From NCBI GenBank assembly GCA_964493765.1, contig CAZBPK010000022.1, forward strand, positions 1 through 64,000: a stretch of DNA of 64,000 bases, given 5' to 3'. Below the pieces are notes generated by a model. That model was not told the origin of the DNA. It made no database searches and worked only from the letters and a program-made list of their open reading frames with translations. Positions 34,769 through 42,369 of the stretch are shown piece by piece (positions within the stretch are counted from its first letter, which is position 1; each line of letters opens with the position of its first letter). The stretch is from CALLMJ01 sp964493765 (lineage in GTDB: Bacteria > Bacteroidota > Bacteroidia > J057 > CALLMJ01). The translations under genes and the position numbers were made by a program.

Positions 34769-36196
34769 CTACCAAATCAAAGATTTGATTTCTGTCATTT
34801 CTTCAAAAGCATATTTTACCCCTTCTCTTCCAAAACCTGAGTCTTTTACACCGCCGTAAGGCATATTATCTATTCTTAAAGATGGAGTATCATTCACAAT
34901 TACACCGCCTACTTGAACTTTTTGATAAAACTTTTTAATAATCTCTAATTGATTACTAAAAATTGCTGATTGTAAACCATATTTAGATTGATTAATTTTT
35001 AGGATAGCTTCATTTTCATCTCCTACGGAAAAAACATTTACAATAGGCGCAAAAGCTTCTTCTTTTCCAATAGTCATTTTTTCGTTCACATTTTCTAAAA
35101 TACAAGGTGAAATGATATTGTTACGTTTTTCTTCACCACCAGTAATTTTAACAGCTCCTTTTTTTTCTGCTTCTGCTATCCATTTGAGAACACGCTTATA
35201 ATTATTGCTATCAATAATAGGACCACAAACCGTTCTTTCGTCTAATACATCACCCATTTTAATTTTTTCGGTTTCATAAACAAATTGTTCTAAAAAAGGT
35301 AAATAAACATCTTGATGAATATAAATTCGTTGAACAGAAATACAAACTTGACCAGCATAAGCAAAAGCTCCAAAAGCACATCTTTTTGCTGCTAATTCTA
35401 AATTGGCATCTTTGTGTATATAAACAGCTGCATCCCCTCCAAGTTCTAAAAGTACTTTCTTTTTACCTGAAATTTTTTTTAAATTCCATCCTACCCCTGC
35501 ACTACCTGTAAAAGTTAATAATTTAGGAATATCGGATTCTACCATCATTTGAGCTAAAGGATTTTCACAAGGTACAACACTTAATAATTCTGGAGGAAAC
35601 CCTGCTTCTAAAATAATTTCTCCTAATTTAATAGCTGTAATAGGAGTTTTGGAAGAAGGCTTTAAGATGATTGGACACCCTGCAGCAATAGCTGGAGCAA
35701 CTTTATGAGCAACTAAATTTAATGGAAAATTAAAAGGAGTTATCGCTAAAACTGTTCCAACAGCAAAACGATTTACCCACCCCATTTTTCCTTCTAAACC
35801 TCTCATTAAATCTAAATTCATACCTTCACCATGGTAATTAATCGTTAAATCACAAGCTAATTTAAAAGTTAAAATAGCTCTTTGAACTTCTGCTCTTGCT
35901 AAGGTTAATGGTTTTCCCGCTTCTACTGCTATGGTTAAGGATAGGTCTTCTTCTTTAGATTTTAATAAATTAACAATTTTTTCTAAAATATCCCTTTTTG
36001 TGAAACTAGTTAGTTCAAATGCATAAGATTCATTTTCTTTATGATTTTTTAAGACTTTTTTAATTTGATTTTCACCAGCATGTGTGGTAGTAAATATAGT
36101 TTCACCAGTATAGGGATAAAGAACTTCAAGAGGTTCAGTACCTTCCACCCACTGGCTATCTACAAAAATTTTGAAATATTTATAAAACATTGGCAT
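34769..36196 (-). CDS. NAD(P)-dependent aldehyde dehydrogenase
   Basis: About 475 aa. Oxidises an aldehyde to the acid. Seen: ITPFNFPLNLVAHKVAPAIA, FTGSAGVGW, glutamate in LLELGGDAAVYI, catalytic cysteine in FAYAGQVCISVQRI and MPYGGVKDSGFGREGVKYA. Closest in type to lactaldehyde, succinate-semialdehyde or GapN-like dehydrogenases; substrate not determinable. The upstream TTG (36217) lies within a TATATTTG -7 box (36215-36222) and was rejected; the ATG at 36196 or 36190 is used. Confidence 0.88.
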   Translation of the reverse strand: MPMFYKYFKIFVDSQWVEGTEPLEVLYPYTGETIFTTTHAGENQIKKVLKNHKENESYAFELTSFTKRDILEKIVNLLKSKEEDLSLTIAVEAGKPLTLARAEVQRAILTFKLACDLTINYHGEGMNLDLMRGLEGKMGWVNRFAVGTVLAITPFNFPLNLVAHKVAPAIAAGCPIILKPSSKTPITAIKLGEIILEAGFPPELLSVVPCENPLAQMMVESDIPKLLTFTGSAGVGWNLKKISGKKKVLLELGGDAAVYIHKDANLELAAKRCAFGAFAYAGQVCISVQRIYIHQDVYLPFLEQFVYETEKIKMGDVLDERTVCGPIIDSNNYKRVLKWIAEAEKKGAVKITGGEEKRNNIISPCILENVNEKMTIGKEEAFAPIVNVFSVGDENEAILKINQSKYGLQSAIFSNQLEIIKKFYQKVQVGGVIVNDTPSLRIDNMPYGGVKDSGFGREGVKYAFEEMTEIKSLIW

Positions 36197-36306
36197 AAGT
36201 ACAAGAATTTTTAGCAAATATAATGTACTAAATAAAGATTAAATGTTAAAACCTTAAAATTTAACAACTTAATTAACTTTATTTAACGATAAAAACCAAT
36301 AAGTGA

Positions 36307-38028
36307 TTACTTTGCTCTCAAAATACCTGCACTTTCAAATGGCTTAAATAAACGATTTTTTAGTTCATCTTCCGTAAATTCATGAGGTTTTATGCTTACA
36401 TCACGATTTCTTTGAGCTTTTTCTGTATGAAGTTCTTGAATTAAGGATTTGAAGTGGGTTTGCATTGCGGGTAAAGTATATTTTCCATATAAAGTACTAG
36501 AACCTTCATAATGTTGTAAAGCATACTCTTCAGGTGTAGCAGTATAAGAAGCATAAGCATTAGAATATCCCGCTACAATTACTTCTTTAATTCCTTTTAA
36601 TGAATTTTTAATTTGCCTTTGAATTCTTAAGCCAGAGGTTGTTGTTAATTCTGTTGGAGCAGCAGCAATAGCAATATTTCCAATTTTGATAATTTGAAAC
36701 GGTAAAATATCGGGTACTAATGGTTGAGATGCTTCATGAATTTCTCCTAAAACGGATAATCTTTTAAGTTCTGCAATAAATGGGTCAATGAAATCAGGTA
36801 TTGGGAGTTTATGAAAGGCTCTTGTGCCTCCAAATTCTCCTTTTCTACAATTTATCAATACCACTTTTTCTACTTGTGCTTTAGATAAATTTTCATAATA
36901 AGGATTTCTTTTGAGCAGCTTTTGGTTTCTTTTAGAAACAAAATTTGAAAGTAAACGTATCCAAAAAGGAGGTATTCCCAAGCCTTCAGCAGTGCCTCCA
37001 ACAAAATACATTCCAAAACAAGGGTCTCCTGTTGTTAATCCTTCCATTCCCCCCACAAATTCAGGATCTACTTGGGATTGAGTCATATCAAAATAATCCA
37101 AAGCATAATCTAATTCATAAGGCAAAGAAACTGTAGATTTCGCATAATAAATTAACTGTTGAGCTTTCTCCATTTGGTAAGTACCATTAATTTTACGATT
37201 GATATAATCATCGGTGGTTTCTCCTCTTTTTTCTTTTTCTCCTTTATGAATTATAAAATTTGGGCTTACATCTCCTGCAGCTCCTTGAGCAAAAATAGCC
37301 ACAAAATGAGGGTTTTGTATTCTCATTAAATTTTCTAATTGATGGGCTGCATAACCTTTATTATCAGAACTTATAGTCTTTTTATCGGAATGAACCGTTG
37401 TAGTATGAACAGCAAAAAAGTTTAATATACCCATTGGAATTAACTGTTCATTCAAAAAAGTAAGCTGATATGCATTACGATCTAAAGCTAAATGCCGATG
37501 TTGTTCATCCAATTTTTCATTTTCAGGATTTTGATTCCATGCTTCAATTGCTCTATTAAATGCGACATTAATATGGGGTTCAAATTCAGATTTTCCATAA
37601 TAAATAAAAGCTTTTTCTTTGTTTTTATCGGCTTCAATGATTCCTTCAATGATACCATTTACATAAGTTTCCGTAACTTCTTTAGAGTAACCGGGTATGG
37701 TTAAATTGTAAAGTAAATAATGAGAATTACCACCAGGGGAGCTGTGTGTATGCGTAGCCATAAGCATTACATTTTTTTCATCAAACCCTAAATGAGAGTA
37801 AGACTTTTTGAGCTTTTTTAAAACCATCTGCCTCATGGCTAAGGTCATAGTTGCGGTTTCTGTAACCACTATCGCTACTTTTTGATGATCATGTTCAATT
37901 ACAACAACTCTTGCAAACAAATTGGATTCAACATCTTCTACTACGTTTCCGGGTTTACACCAGCCCATCATTCCTATTCCCTTCAAAAATGCGGTTATAT
38001 CTTTTTTGGAAAATCCTACTAAATACAT
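36307..38028 (-). CDS. Neutral ceramidase-like amidohydrolase, no signal peptide
   Basis: About 573 aa. Zn-dependent neutral/alkaline ceramidase family: VGFSKKDITAFLKGIGMMGW, ATHTHSSPGG (zinc histidine), FAQGAAGDVSPNF, and YSNAYASYTATPEEYALQHY with EGSSTLYG. Members split ceramide into sphingosine and fatty acid. Known bacterial enzymes are usually exported, but no cleavable signal is seen with the start chosen at MYLVGFSKK. The longer frame would run back through a -7 box and into a repeat copy. It could act on the cell's own sphingolipids (inference). Confidence 0.82.
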   Translation of the reverse strand: MYLVGFSKKDITAFLKGIGMMGWCKPGNVVEDVESNLFARVVVIEHDHQKVAIVVTETATMTLAMRQMVLKKLKKSYSHLGFDEKNVMLMATHTHSSPGGNSHYLLYNLTIPGYSKEVTETYVNGIIEGIIEADKNKEKAFIYYGKSEFEPHINVAFNRAIEAWNQNPENEKLDEQHRHLALDRNAYQLTFLNEQLIPMGILNFFAVHTTTVHSDKKTISSDNKGYAAHQLENLMRIQNPHFVAIFAQGAAGDVSPNFIIHKGEKEKRGETTDDYINRKINGTYQMEKAQQLIYYAKSTVSLPYELDYALDYFDMTQSQVDPEFVGGMEGLTTGDPCFGMYFVGGTAEGLGIPPFWIRLLSNFVSKRNQKLLKRNPYYENLSKAQVEKVVLINCRKGEFGGTRAFHKLPIPDFIDPFIAELKRLSVLGEIHEASQPLVPDILPFQIIKIGNIAIAAAPTELTTTSGLRIQRQIKNSLKGIKEVIVAGYSNAYASYTATPEEYALQHYEGSSTLYGKYTLPAMQTHFKSLIQELHTEKAQRNRDVSIKPHEFTEDELKNRLFKPFESAGILRAK

Positions 38029-38047
38029 ACATGCAAATAAATTCATG

Positions 38048-38055
38048 CAAATATA
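38048..38055 (-). promoter_or_regulatory. -7 box of the ceramidase gene
   Basis: Minus-strand TATATTTG fits TAnnTTTG. It lies 19 nt before the ATG at 38028; the ATG at 38046 is only 1 nt beyond it, which favours the shorter protein. Confidence 0.55.
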
Positions 38056-38111
38056 ATAAAATTTCAAAATAAATTGAAAACAAAACAGAAATAATTGAAT
38101 TAGACTTTTTC

Positions 38112-38209
38112 GGGCATGCCCCATGCTATGCTGCGGGTCGGGCTGCTATGGGTTTCACTTCGTTTCAGAAATCCTTTTTCCACTTTTTTCAAAAGTGCAT
38201 CCCTCACGC
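38112..38209 (+). repeat. Dispersed structured repeat, copy D (internally deleted)
   Basis: GGGCATGCCCC, GCGGGTCGGGCTG, GGGTTTCACTTCGTTTCAG, AATCC, then CATCCCTCACGC. The AAAGGCAGTGCC segment is missing, so the copy is about 98 bp. It lies between the divergent ceramidase and ATPase genes. Confidence 0.85.
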
Positions 38210-38340
38210 ATATATTAAAGCTAAGCTTTGTTCTTTTATAAAAAATGAAATAAAAGCGAACTTTAGTTCATTTATCTAAGATATTGGTAGCGGTATTAAA
38301 AAAACAACATTGCAACAACCCTAAATGTAGTAAAATAAAC

Positions 38341-38348
38341 TAAATTTG
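38341..38348 (+). promoter_or_regulatory. -7 box of the ATPase/ELK-protein operon
   Basis: TAAATTTG fits TAnnTTTG exactly, 20 nt before the ATG. Confidence 0.6.
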
Positions 38349-38368
38349 TAATCTGAAATAAAAGTAAA

Positions 38369-39442
38369 ATGATAAGCTCAATTACTATAAAGAATTTTAT
38401 GGCTCATTCGGAATTAAGCTTAAAAGACATTCCTTCTATCAATGTGATAATTGGAAAGAACGATACAGGTAAGACAGGATTACTCAAACTTTTATATGCA
38501 ACTGTTAAATCATTAGAGGTTTATAGTCTTAAATCAAAACAATCAGATGTAATGTTTAAGAAAGAACTTTCAGACAAGCTTCTTGACACATTTATGCCAC
38601 GTAAAAATGGACTTGGCGACTTGGTTCAAAAGGGTAGTAAAGAAAAACTTGAAGTAAATATTACAATAGTTGGAAACAATGGAAGATATAAGCAGACTAT
38701 CTACTTCTCATTTGGAGAGAGAACAGAGAAATCAATTTCTACTTGCATTGAACACGTAGAACCATTTGCAAATAGTTCAATCAATACATTATTTATTCCA
38801 GCTAAAGAAGTTTTAACCGCTTTTACTGACATCAGAAATATTAGAGAGAATTTTTATGGTGTCGGATTTGATGACACATATTTAGACTTAATCAAGGCTC
38901 TCAGCTTGGAAACAACAAAAGGGCGTGTTGCAACTGAACTTAGCCAAGTAAACAAGTCACTTGAAGACTTATTTGAAGGAAAGATTGAACAAACAGGGCA
39001 AAAAGAACAACCCTTCATTTTTAAGAAAGGCAATCAACAATTTGCAATGCAACAGACAGCAGAAGGGATTAAAAAAATTGGAATTCTAACGACTCTAATA
39101 ACCAATCGTCAATTAGGGAGAGGAACAATTCTATTTATGGACGAGCCTGAAACTGCATTACACCCAGATGCAGTAAGACAAATGGTTGAAATGCTTGTTG
39201 CAATGAGTAAAGCGGGTGTTCAAATTTTTCTAGCCACACATAGCTATTTTGTTATAAAACAGCTTTCTAACTGTGCAAAAAGAGACGATTTAAATATTTA
39301 TTGTTGGAATTTAAAAAGAGAAATGGGAAAACCCGTAAGCAACTCTTTTCACAACTTAATTGATGGAGTTTTACCTTCCAATTCAATTATTGATGAAGCA
39401 ATTAAAATGTATGATGAAGAAATTAGTATTGACCTAAAATAG
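38369..39442 (+). CDS. AAA_15/AAA_21-type ATPase (OLD/SMC-like)
   Basis: 357-aa ABC-class ATPase of the kind found in phage-defence operons. Seen: Walker A GKNDTGKT (29-36) after an N-terminal ITIKNFMAHSELSLKD strand set, a signature-like segment TAEGIKKIGIL (230-240), Walker B TILFMDEPETALHP (253-266) and the H-loop histidine in LATHSYF (H291). The coiled-coil region between is short, and no Toprim or other nuclease domain is fused at the C-terminus. It is followed after 8 nt by a small putative nuclease, and the pair forms a compact cassette behind a repeat copy. Cellular role unknown; defence is an inference. Confidence 0.82.
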   Translation: MISSITIKNFMAHSELSLKDIPSINVIIGKNDTGKTGLLKLLYATVKSLEVYSLKSKQSDVMFKKELSDKLLDTFMPRKNGLGDLVQKGSKEKLEVNITIVGNNGRYKQTIYFSFGERTEKSISTCIEHVEPFANSSINTLFIPAKEVLTAFTDIRNIRENFYGVGFDDTYLDLIKALSLETTKGRVATELSQVNKSLEDLFEGKIEQTGQKEQPFIFKKGNQQFAMQQTAEGIKKIGILTTLITNRQLGRGTILFMDEPETALHPDAVRQMVEMLVAMSKAGVQIFLATHSYFVIKQLSNCAKRDDLNIYCWNLKREMGKPVSNSFHNLIDGVLPSNSIIDEAIKMYDEEISIDLK

Positions 39443-39450
39443 TTTTTGAT

Positions 39451-39999
39451 ATGCAGATTACTGAAAGCTCAATAACATTAAATTTTCCCGACAACAACTA
39501 CTTTAGGTTATGTGATTGTAAGGGCTATAAAGATATTCAAAATAATCTCGCTGAAATGGATGTTTGTTGGTATGACCAAACAAGCGATACACTCTATATC
39601 ATTGAATTGAAAAATTGGGAGAATAATACTCTTGTTGAAGAGATTGACCCGAATTATACACCTAACGAGATTCAAAAAATAAAAACTAAAATTTCAAATT
39701 ATAGAATAGATAATCTTCTAAAAAAGTCTGTTGATACGACTTGTATGTTTATGTCAATTTTACTCGGTAAGAAAAACGGCAATAAGATTCAACAATGTTC
39801 GCCTTTTACAATCTCAAATAATACTACAATAAAGCTTTTATCAATTATTAATTGGACAAGCATTGATAGCTCATACATTTCAAATATAAACACCCAATAC
39901 AAATCAAAATTTAATTCATACGCAAAGTTGTTTGATATAAAAACATTTTTGGTTTTACCTAAGGACAAAGCTACTCAATTATTCACTTGGGTAAGCTGA
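39451..39999 (+). CDS. Small ELK-motif protein, putative PD-(D/E)xK nuclease
   Basis: 182 aa, no homologue recognised. Residues 35-37 (EMD) lead into a strand, and 15 residues later IIELKNWEN gives E52-x-K54. The D37-x14-E52-x-K54 spacing and strand-turn-strand context fit the PD-(D/E)xK nuclease core, but no family hit is claimed. The gene is 8 nt downstream of the ATPase and surely co-transcribed. Inference: the ATPase senses, this protein cuts or binds nucleic acid. Confidence 0.6.
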   Translation: MQITESSITLNFPDNNYFRLCDCKGYKDIQNNLAEMDVCWYDQTSDTLYIIELKNWENNTLVEEIDPNYTPNEIQKIKTKISNYRIDNLLKKSVDTTCMFMSILLGKKNGNKIQQCSPFTISNNTTIKLLSIINWTSIDSSYISNINTQYKSKFNSYAKLFDIKTFLVLPKDKATQLFTWVS

Positions 40000-40128
40000 G
40001 AACACCAAACGCACATTTTTGCAAAGCCATAAACCGTTATATCCAAATTTGAAATATCAAAAAATCGAAAATAAAGAAATAAACAATAACGAAAAAGTGC
40101 AACACCTTTAGCACAAACTTTCTTTAAT

Positions 40129-40287
40129 GTTAGTAAGGCAGACCTAAAGGTCGGAGATTTTATTGAAGTTGGGCATAATTCTAATTATGAATGAAAAATA
40201 CATTTTCTTAACATCGACGTTAGATCTCACGCTATCTTTCCGCTTGCATCCTATGACAAAGATTGGCAAATTTTTAATTTTTATTAA
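40129..40287 (+). pseudogene. Possible coding remnant after the ATPase cassette
   Basis: One frame reads SKADLKVGDFIEVGHNSNYE, then TGA, then KIHFLNIDVRSHAIFPLASY and DKDWQIFNFY before TAA. It has protein-like composition but no start and one internal stop. No family recognised. The rest of the 274-bp gap shows nothing clear. Confidence 0.3.
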
Positions 40288-41143
40288 TAAAATCGTAGAT
40301 ACGTTTAAAATAGTTCTCTTCACCAGCAATTTTATGAATATTATTATGCTTTGCATCTTTAACAATCCAAATTTCTGAAGGTTTTGCAGAAGCTTCATGG
40401 CATTTCACTGTTTCATATAATGGACAAACTTCGTCTTTTTCCGCCGCAATAAATAAAGTCGGTTTATCTAAATGGCTACAGGCACCTATGACATCTACCT
40501 GATTTAACCATAGACCCGTTATTAATTTTACCCATAATCTAACCCCTGGTATCATAATTCTTGACCAACTTCCTAATTGTTTAGATACTGTCCAACGAAT
40601 AATTAAATCTAAGTTTGTATAAGGACTCTGGAAAACAAAAGCATTAAACTTTTCTTTGATTTTCAATCCTGCTTGTGAACCAATGATACTTCCATAAGAA
40701 ATACCAAACATGGATAATTTTTGAAAGGGTTTATTTTTCTCTAACCATTCTACCGTTTGAATAATATCTTGAATCTCATTTTTTCCATAAGTAATCCATT
40801 TTCCATCACTATCACCATGGGCTCTATGGTCTGGTAAAAGAACATTTATACCCATATTTTGAAAAGCTTTAGCAAAGGGAATTAAATAGGGTTTACTTAA
40901 ATGAATTCCATGTAACAATAGCAGTGTATGATTGGAATTTGCAGGAAAATACCAAGCATTTAATTGAAAATTATGGTTTTTCCTTAACGAAATTTCTTCG
41001 TAGATTAAGTTAAGTTCTGATGGATGTTTATAGGCTGGAGGTTTCTGATTTTTATCTTGAGGTTTAATAATCTTTAATGCAATAACTAAAGAGAATATTG
41101 CATAAGCAATTAATAAAAAAGAAAAAATGATGAAATAAATCAT
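40274..41143 (-). CDS. Membrane-anchored alpha/beta-hydrolase
   Basis: About 289 aa. N-terminal transmembrane helix (MIYFIIFSFLLIAYAIFSLV), then a serine-hydrolase domain: LLLHGIHLSK, PDHRAHGDSDGKWITYG, nucleophile elbow MFGISYGSIIGSQ (GxSxG), acid in AAEKDEVCPLYE and histidine in DAKHNNIHK. Resembles BAAT/FrsA-like or lysophospholipase-type hydrolases; substrate unknown. The first ATG (41158) is followed by a CAACTTTG box resembling the -7 element, so the ATG at 41143 is preferred. Confidence 0.82.
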   Translation of the reverse strand: MIYFIIFSFLLIAYAIFSLVIALKIIKPQDKNQKPPAYKHPSELNLIYEEISLRKNHNFQLNAWYFPANSNHTLLLLHGIHLSKPYLIPFAKAFQNMGINVLLPDHRAHGDSDGKWITYGKNEIQDIIQTVEWLEKNKPFQKLSMFGISYGSIIGSQAGLKIKEKFNAFVFQSPYTNLDLIIRWTVSKQLGSWSRIMIPGVRLWVKLITGLWLNQVDVIGACSHLDKPTLFIAAEKDEVCPLYETVKCHEASAKPSEIWIVKDAKHNNIHKIAGEENYFKRIYDFINKN

Positions 41144-41292
41144 GGCGCAAAGTTGCAAAAGAATTGAAAATGATTTTATAAATTTGTAAAAAATCTTAGT
41201 AGTTTACATTAATAAAAAACGAATCATAATTTGAAATCTCACCAGATACTTACTTTGTAACTAATGTAACGGTTAAAGCTCAAAAACAAAAC

Positions 41293-41300
41293 TATTTTTG
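41293..41300 (+). promoter_or_regulatory. -7 box of the cytochrome/porin operon
   Basis: TATTTTTG fits TAnnTTTG, 17 nt before the ATG. A TTTG at 41264-41267 may be the -33 element. Confidence 0.6.
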
Positions 41301-41317
41301 TATTCCAAAAATAGAAA

Positions 41318-42367
41318 ATGGAAAATAAAGGTTTATTAAAAGCGCTCTTTTGGATTAGTTTTGCATTAATTTCGTTTGTATTTGCTTTAATGGGGTTTAG
41401 CATTTACATCGTTATGCAAATGATGGGGCAACCACAACCCAAACAACCTAATAACAATCAATCTTCTACACTTGTTTCAGAAATTCCTAAGCCCGTTGAA
41501 GATAATTCATGGAAAGCTCCAGATTTATCCACAATTACTGAAAACAAAGAATTAATTGAGTATGGAAAAGATTTAATTGTTCATACAGCAAAGTATTTTG
41601 GACCCAAAGGTACAGTATCTGCTAATGCCACGAATGGAATGAACTGTCAAAACTGTCATTTAGATGCAGGTGCTAAAGCATTTGGTAATAATTACGGATT
41701 AGTGGCTTCTACTTATCCCAAATATCGTGCACGAAGCGGTTCCATGGAAGATATTGAAAAACGTGTCAATGATTGTTTTGAAAGAAGTTTGAATGGTAAA
41801 CCCTTAGACCCTCAATCTAAAGAAATGAAAGCCATTAAAGCTTATATTCAATTTGTGGGCTCTAATGTCAAAAAAGACGATAAACAAAAAGGTTTAAGCA
41901 TGAAAGACAATGAAATTGCCTTTTTAGACCGTGCCGCAAGTCCTGAAAATGGGAAAGTTGTGTATAAACAAAAATGTCAATCTTGTCATCAAGCCAATGG
42001 AGAAGGTCTAAAAAATGATGACAAATCCGAATATATTTATCCGCCTTTATGGGGCAATAACAGTTATAACGACGCAGCTGGTTTGCATAGAATTTCTAAT
42101 TTTGCGAAATTTGCAAAATACAATATGCCATTGGGTGCTAATCATACAAATGTAATGTTATCCGATGAAGAAGCTTGGGACATAGCCGCTTTCGTTAACT
42201 CTCAAACAAGACCCCACAAAAATACCCCAAACGATTGGCCTAAAATTCATGAAAAACCTTTTGACCACCCTTTCGGTCCTTTTGCTGATCCTTACAACGA
42301 AAAACAACATAAATTTGGACCTTTCAAACCTATTCAAGAACATTACAAAAAAGCTAAGAAATCCTAA
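41318..42367 (+). CDS. Dihaem cytochrome c, thiosulfate dehydrogenase (TsdA)-like
   Basis: 349 aa with an N-terminal membrane anchor (LFWISFALISFVFALMGFSI). Two haem-binding motifs, CQNCH (110-114) and CQSCH (220-224). A cysteine in RVNDCFERSLNGKPL (C153) is placed like the axial haem-ligand cysteine of TsdA, and CFERSLNGK is a strong TsdA-family signature. TsdA interconverts thiosulfate and tetrathionate. A proline/histidine-rich C-terminal tail is extra. It is 2 nt upstream of a beta-barrel protein gene, so the two form an operon. Confidence 0.8.
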   Translation: MENKGLLKALFWISFALISFVFALMGFSIYIVMQMMGQPQPKQPNNNQSSTLVSEIPKPVEDNSWKAPDLSTITENKELIEYGKDLIVHTAKYFGPKGTVSANATNGMNCQNCHLDAGAKAFGNNYGLVASTYPKYRARSGSMEDIEKRVNDCFERSLNGKPLDPQSKEMKAIKAYIQFVGSNVKKDDKQKGLSMKDNEIAFLDRAASPENGKVVYKQKCQSCHQANGEGLKNDDKSEYIYPPLWGNNSYNDAAGLHRISNFAKFAKYNMPLGANHTNVMLSDEEAWDIAAFVNSQTRPHKNTPNDWPKIHEKPFDHPFGPFADPYNEKQHKFGPFKPIQEHYKKAKKS

Positions 42368-42369
42368 AT

